A stretch of DNA of 55,904 bases from an uncultured Oceanospirillales bacterium (GTDB taxonomy: Bacteria; Pseudomonadota; Gammaproteobacteria; Pseudomonadales; Endozoicomonadaceae): NCBI GenBank assembly GCA_947040555.1, contig CAMRBW010000007.1, positions 1-55,904 of the forward strand. The letters are read 5' to 3'. The position numbers and the translations under genes were made by a program. The notes below the pieces were generated by a model. That model was not told the origin of the DNA. It searched no databases and worked only from the letters and a program-made list of their open reading frames with translations. Shown one piece after another: positions 51,800 through 55,904 of the stretch; positions within the stretch are counted from its first letter, which is position 1, and the number at the start of each line of letters is the position of its first letter.

Positions 51800-53227
51800 T
51801 TAACCATTAACCAGCCAGTGAACGCCTATGCTGGCAATAAAACCGAGCAGAACCGCCCAGCTCCAGCGCAGGTGTGACATAAACGTATACTGACCACGGG
51901 AGACGCCCATCAGAGCAACACCCGCCGCGGAACCCACGGAGAGCAGGCTGCCACCGACGCCTGCGGTCAAAGTAATGAGCAGCCACTGGAATTTATCCAT
52001 CTCCGGGCTCATATCGAGAATCGCAAACATAACCGGAATGTTGTCGATCACGGCAGACATAAGACCGGCGATCACGTTGGTCACGAACGGACCATACTCC
52101 CCGTACATGGACGAGGAGAGCAGCTGCAGATAACCCAGATAGCTGAGACCGCCAACAGCGAACATAACACCAAAGAAGAAGAACAGGGTGTCCCATTCCG
52201 CATGGGAGATCTTCTCGTGGGTATCCAGATGACCGTACTTGCGTTCGTGAGCCTTTTTGTGACGTTCGATGTAACCGCCAGTGCGCAGTTTCAGAATCCA
52301 GGTGTAGAACATCAGCAGGGAGAGGCCGGTGATCATGCCCAGGAAGGGGGGCAGGTGGAAGGCCTTCTCAAAGGTGACAGCCAGCATAATCGTGATCAGG
52401 AACAGCAGGCTCATGCCCTTGGCCCCTTTCTTCATTTTGAAGCGCTGGGTCACAGGTTCCGGACGATGGTCAGGAATCGAGGGTGTCATCAGCAGTGCCG
52501 GAATGACATAGTTCACCACGGAAGGCAGGAACAGGGAGAAGAAACCAAAGAACTCCACCTTGCCGGCCTGCCAAACCATCAGGGTGGTAATGTCGCCGAA
52601 CGGGCTGAATGCGCCACCGGCGTTGGCGGCAACCACAACGTTGATCAGTGCCGGAACCGCAAAGCGGGGTTCATCTTTACCCACGGACATGATCACCGTA
52701 CCCATCACCAGAGCGGTGGTCAGGTTGTCGGCGATCGGGGATATAAAGAAGGCCAGGGTGCCGGTTACCCAGAACAGTTGCCGGTAGCTGAACCCCCGGC
52801 TGACCAGCCAGATGCGTAACGCATTGAATACGCCGCGCTCTTCCAGTGCATTCACATAGGTCATGGCAACCAGCAGGAATAGCAGCAGAGCTGCGTACTC
52901 CTCAAGGTCATACATAACAGCTTTTTCAATGCTCTCGGTTGGCAGACCCTGTTGTGTGACCAGAACAGAGATCAGTACCCAGATAATACCCGAGGCCAGC
53001 ATCATCGGTTTTGATTTACGAAGATGCAGTTTCTCTTCGAAGATAACGGACAGGTAAGCAAGAATAAACACAACCAGACAGGTAATGGCAATACCGTGCC
53101 CAGTCAGATTGATCGGCCCTGACGCCGCTGCGGAAGCCAGGTTTGGTAACGATAGCGCTAAGGCAGCGAGCGAGCCTTGCAGCCATGGTTTAAAGGATTT
53201 TGTATTTACGGGGGGACTGTTTTTCAT
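51800..53227 (-). CDS. nhaD: Na+/H+ antiporter NhaD
   Basis: A 475-aa inner-membrane protein that exports Na+ (or Li+) for H+. It has a hydrophobic, cleavable-looking start (LQGSLAALALSLPNLASAA) and about 11-12 membrane segments. Blocks include FFISPIADNLTTALVMG, NAGGAFSPFGDITTLMVWQ, and SAVIDNIPVMFAILDM with Asp in the ion path. The start is placed at the ATG at 53225-53227 (MKNSPPVNTK); 19 codons more are open upstream. It is convergent with the serpin, 16 bases apart. With OadGAB and the V/A-ATPase it completes a Na+ circuit. Confidence 0.92.
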   Translation of the reverse strand: MKNSPPVNTKSFKPWLQGSLAALALSLPNLASAAASGPINLTGHGIAITCLVVFILAYLSVIFEEKLHLRKSKPMMLASGIIWVLISVLVTQQGLPTESIEKAVMYDLEEYAALLLFLLVAMTYVNALEERGVFNALRIWLVSRGFSYRQLFWVTGTLAFFISPIADNLTTALVMGTVIMSVGKDEPRFAVPALINVVVAANAGGAFSPFGDITTLMVWQAGKVEFFGFFSLFLPSVVNYVIPALLMTPSIPDHRPEPVTQRFKMKKGAKGMSLLFLITIMLAVTFEKAFHLPPFLGMITGLSLLMFYTWILKLRTGGYIERHKKAHERKYGHLDTHEKISHAEWDTLFFFFGVMFAVGGLSYLGYLQLLSSSMYGEYGPFVTNVIAGLMSAVIDNIPVMFAILDMSPEMDKFQWLLITLTAGVGGSLLSVGSAAGVALMGVSRGQYTFMSHLRWSWAVLLGFIASIGVHWLVNG

Positions 53228-53400
53228 ATTCGATCCAAACAATAACAACACACTCAGGTGGCTAGTGCCCGCAGTCCAAGCCATTCACGCACCGCTATTT
53301 ATGGGAAGAATAGCGGTAAGTGTCGGAGAGCTTGTGGAATATACGGTGCCGGGCAGGGCGGGTATTCTACTCTTACGGGCAGCAGACACAATCCCAATGT

Positions 53401-53447
53401 TTTTCTCTTTTTCTTTTTCTTTTTCTTTTTCTTTCTCTTTTTTTTTC
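53401..53447. repeat. Simple sequence repeat (tttttc)n
   Basis: About five 6-bp units in a 47-base polypyrimidine tract. It lies in the nhaD/gltX divergent promoter region, about 90 bases before gltX and 175 before nhaD. Slipped-strand length changes could alter promoter spacing. Confidence 0.85.
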
Positions 53448-53537
53448 TATAGGGATTTATCATGATAGGAGTGAGTCCTGACCGGAATGTCATTATAATG
53501 CTCTCCGACTTTTTTGAGCCTGAAGCCGAGCAGCATC

Positions 53538-55031
53538 ATGACAGTTCGTACACGTATTGCCCCATCCCCTACCGGTGATCCCCATGTGGGTACCGCTTAT
53601 ATCGCCCTGTTCAATATGGCTTTTGCCAAGAGTCAGGGCGGCCAGTTTCTGCTTCGCATCGAAGATACCGATCAGGTGCGCAGCACTCCTGAATCCGAGC
53701 AACAGATTCTCGACTCTCTACGCTGGCTGGGTCTGAATTGGGATGAGGGTCCCGATGTCGGTGGTCCGCACGGCCCTTACCGTCAGAGTGAGCGCAGCGA
53801 GCTCTATGCCAAACACTCTGACGAACTGTTGGAGAAAGGCCATGCTTTCCGTTGCTTCTGTACCTCTGAGCGTCTGGATGAACTGCGCAAGCAGCAGGAG
53901 ATCGACAAGGAAGGCTCTGGCTACGATGGCCACTGTCTGCACCTGACCGAAGCGAGCGTTCAGACCAAACTGGCTGCCGGCGAGCCGCACGTAGTACGGA
54001 TGAAAATCCCTACAGAAGGCACCTGTAAAGTTCAGGATATGCTGCGCGGCGAGATTGAGATCGACTGGAAACAGGTGGACATGCAGGTGTTGAGGAAGGC
54101 GGATGGCCTGCCAACGTATCACCTGGCCAACGTGGTGGATGACCATTATATGGAGATCACCCATGTTATCCGTGGTGAAGAGTGGATCAACTCCGCACCC
54201 AAGCACATTCTGCTGTACAAGTATTTTGGCTGGCAGATGCCGGTGCTGTGTCATATGCCGCTGCTGCGTAACCCGGACAAGAGCAAGCTCTCCAAGCGCA
54301 AGAACCCAACCTGCATCACTTACTACCGTGATGCCGGCTATCTGCCAGAAGCCGTGCTCAACTACCTGGGTCGTATGGGTTGGTCCATGCCGGATGAGCG
54401 TGAGAAGTTCACATTGGATGAGATGATCGCCAACTTTGATCTTCAGCGTGTCTCTCTGGGCGGCCCGATCTTCGATCAGGAAAAACTGTCCTGGCTGAAC
54501 GGCAGCTGGATTCGTGAAAACCTGACTGTAGAAGAGTTTGGCGAGCGTCTGCATAACTGGTTGATGAACGAAGCCTATATCAGCAAGTTTCTGCCGTTTG
54601 CCAAGGAGCGTGCCGCTGTTTTTACTGATGTTGCGCCGATGGCTGCCTTTATGTTTTCTGGCATGCTGGATCTGAAGCCGGAAGACTTCGCCCATAAAAA
54701 GCGGGAAGAGGTGGATGTGCGCAAGGTGCTGCAGTTTGCCCTGTGGCGCCTGGAAGCTCTGCGCATCTGGGAAAAGGATAACATCTTCGGCGAGATCAAA
54801 ACCCTCTCCAAAGAGATGGGACTGAAGATCGGCGACTGCATGCAGCCGGTATTCGTGGCGATTGCCGGTACGCCGAACAGCTGGTCGGTGGTTGACTCTA
54901 TGGTGATTCTTGGTCCGGATATGAGCCGCGCGCGCCTGCGTCACGCGGTGAATGTACTGGGCGGTGTCTCCAAAAAGGAGATGAAACGTCTGGAGAAAGA
55001 GTTCCGCGACCTCGGTCAAGACGAAGCCTGA
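53538..55031 (+). CDS. gltX: Glutamyl-tRNA synthetase
   Basis: A 497-aa class I aminoacyl-tRNA synthetase that charges tRNA-Glu. The HIGH motif is HVGT in [19 protein letters not shown], near residue 16. The KMSKS motif is KLSKRKN near residue 255. LLRIEDTDQ and [15 protein letters not shown] are also diagnostic. The start is the ATG at 53538; eight more codons are open upstream from a TTG. No clear ribosome binding site is seen. Whether it also serves tRNA-Gln depends on the presence of glnS elsewhere. Confidence 0.96.
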   Translation: MTVRTRIAPSPTGDPHVGTAYIALFNMAFAKSQGGQFLLRIEDTDQVRSTPESEQQILDSLRWLGLNWDEGPDVGGPHGPYRQSERSELYAKHSDELLEKGHAFRCFCTSERLDELRKQQEIDKEGSGYDGHCLHLTEASVQTKLAAGEPHVVRMKIPTEGTCKVQDMLRGEIEIDWKQVDMQVLRKADGLPTYHLANVVDDHYMEITHVIRGEEWINSAPKHILLYKYFGWQMPVLCHMPLLRNPDKSKLSKRKNPTCITYYRDAGYLPEAVLNYLGRMGWSMPDEREKFTLDEMIANFDLQRVSLGGPIFDQEKLSWLNGSWIRENLTVEEFGERLHNWLMNEAYISKFLPFAKERAAVFTDVAPMAAFMFSGMLDLKPEDFAHKKREEVDVRKVLQFALWRLEALRIWEKDNIFGEIKTLSKEMGLKIGDCMQPVFVAIAGTPNSWSVVDSMVILGPDMSRARLRHAVNVLGGVSKKEMKRLEKEFRDLGQDEA

Positions 55032-55054
55032 TTCAATCTACACTTATCGAAGAC

Positions 55055-55087
55055 GAAACACACTCGGCAACTGTCGGGTGTTTTCTT
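55055..55087 (+). terminator. Terminator after gltX
   Basis: acactcg/cgggtgt (one T-G pair) with a 7-base loop is followed by tttt and lies 24 bases past the stop. Confidence 0.7.
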
Positions 55088-55169
55088 ATACAGGATGAGC
55101 CTGGTGTCCCACCAGACGTCCTTAGATTGTGAAGCGGTATATAACTACTCAGAATAGAAGATGTAGGAA

Positions 55170-55655
55170 TCACCATAGTGTCGGCACCATCATAGGGATT
55201 AAAGATCGCAGAGCGTTGTCGCCCCAGCTTTGATTAACCCAAGAAGCCATAGCGGGAGTGAAAGCGGTGTATACCGACAAGCACAACGTTATACTGGCTA
55301 GACTAAAGTATGCTATGGACGAGACAATAGTTTTGATCCGACGGCTTTTCAAATTGCTCGGTATATAATCCCGCAAGTCCCGATCTGCTTCAGGTATCGT
55401 CGCACGGTGTATAACACATATGGTCACATACATGCCTGCGAATGCTGCCAAAGTAGCGATATAGGTTGTTGCGCCAGTTATACCAGCCACTAGGAAGATC
55501 GGTTGCGACGCGGCACCGAGTCCTGCGACAGCAGGAAATATGGTATTACTGACTTCCTGAGCTTCCTTTCCCGGTTGATTATTAATTTGTATTCTTCTTG
55601 GCTGTTGCTGTTGCTGTACCTGTAACTGTGGCTGTGCCTGTGCCTGTGGAATCAT
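55170..55655 (-). CDS. Small membrane protein of unknown function, Gln-rich N-terminus
   Basis: A 161-aa protein starting at the ATG at 55653-55655, eight bases after a strong AGGAGG. Residues 3-22 are rich in Gln, Ala and Pro (AQAQPQLQVQQQQQ). Three membrane segments follow: PIFLVAGITGATTYIATLAA, YVTICV at its end, and SIAYFSLASITLCLSVYTAF. A basic loop (SNLKSRRIKT) joins the second and third. It resembles the small multi-spanning orphans often found in host-associated gammaproteobacteria, but has no recognised family. Confidence 0.6.
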   Translation of the reverse strand: MIPQAQAQPQLQVQQQQQPRRIQINNQPGKEAQEVSNTIFPAVAGLGAASQPIFLVAGITGATTYIATLAAFAGMYVTICVIHRATIPEADRDLRDYIPSNLKSRRIKTIVSSIAYFSLASITLCLSVYTAFTPAMASWVNQSWGDNALRSLIPMMVPTLW

Positions 55656-55753
55656 GAGAAACCTCCTTACTGTTTCATGTGTTCTCTCCATATCTGACAA
55701 GCAGGTAGAGAAAAAGTTTCAATATAATTGCTATAACAATCAGAATGTATCGC

Positions 55754-55782
55754 TTGACACGTTATAAGTAGAGCCATAAAAT
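55754..55782 (+). promoter_or_regulatory. Sigma70-type promoter of the tRNA-Ala gene
   Basis: TTGACA (55754-55759) and TAAAAT (55777-55782) are separated by exactly 17 bases. The GC-rich stretch gcgccccg follows at once, a discriminator typical of stringently controlled stable RNA promoters. Transcription should start near 55790. Confidence 0.85.
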
Positions 55783-55850
55783 GCGCCCCGCACTCCGGCA
55801 CCGACGCAAGCCGTTACGGAGAGCTGATCAGACAGTTCGCTGCTGTGAGA

Positions 55851-55904
55851 GGGGCCTTAGCTCAGCTGGGAGAGCGCAACACTGGCAGTGTTGAGGTCAG
55901 CGGT
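55851..55904 (+). tRNA. tRNA-Ala (anticodon GGC), cut by the window end
   Basis: ggggcct begins the acceptor stem, TTAGCTCAGCTGGGAGAGC forms the D arm, and caaca-ctggcag-tgttg is the anticodon arm with GGC. The variable region (aggtc) and the start of the T arm (agcggt) follow. The last third of the gene lies outside the window. Confidence 0.93.

Noticed and set aside
53718..55019. A 433-codon open frame on the minus strand
   Set aside because: It is the antisense shadow of gltX, whose HIGH- and KMSKS-type motifs are intact.

Overview
The window reads as a chromosomal segment of a marine, host-associated gammaproteobacterium. The core genes (rsmC, trmN6, dusC, mnmC, hemG, oadGAB, feoABC, tus, hupB) are gammaproteobacterial in type. 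The mix of sodium-based energetics, a V/A-type ATPase, a serpin, a secreted eukaryotic-like kinase and many transposon remnants resembles Endozoicomonas-like Oceanospirillales. That assignment is an inference from gene content, not a database match.

Layout. 1-2308: a large exported protein of unknown family, running off the left edge. 2593-3534: an internally deleted IS4-type insertion sequence. 3666-11411: a seven-gene V/A-type ATPase operon on the minus strand, transcribed B-D-I-K-E-DUF2764-A. 11794-14322: an arginine deiminase gene followed by an unusual carbamate-kinase-like gene, without arcB. 14465-21097: a PepSY-like exported protein, valine-pyruvate aminotransferase, an AdiC-like amino acid antiporter, an orphan and an AbgT transporter. 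21167-24278: repeats, a secreted Ser/Thr kinase and transposase debris. 24332-29581: a nucleoside deaminase, the feoABC ferrous iron operon under Fur boxes, and an iron-dependent alcohol dehydrogenase. 29754-34460: trmN6, rsmC, udk, guaC, pflA. 34806-38798: a low-complexity orphan and oadGAB. 39103-43878: dusC, a one-domain mnmC, msrA, an M23 peptidase, a small membrane protein and hemG. 44098-48597: a CNT nucleoside transporter with XapX, an exported orphan, a Tus homologue, an EEP-family protein and an XRE regulator. 48743-55904: hupB, a tyrosine recombinase, a serpin, nhaD, gltX, a membrane orphan and the first 54 nt of a tRNA-Ala(GGC).

How the parts fit. Several systems share a sodium circuit: OadGAB pumps Na+, NhaD exchanges Na+ for H+, the V/A-ATPase proteolipid carries residues resembling Na+-type rotors, and the CNT and AbgT carriers are likely ion-driven. 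Arginine deiminase, pyruvate formate-lyase activase and alcohol dehydrogenase fit low-oxygen life. The serpin, kinase, M23 peptidase and large exported protein are candidates for contact with a host.

The most pervasive structural feature is a scatter of short, nearly perfect tandem duplications (units of about 6-22 bp, 2-6 copies). They lie in intergenic DNA, across a stop codon, in a terminator loop, and in frame inside genes. No CRISPR array, rRNA or prophage was seen. Several starts have been moved from the longest open frame to the ATG/GTG with a ribosome binding site; these are stated in the entries.
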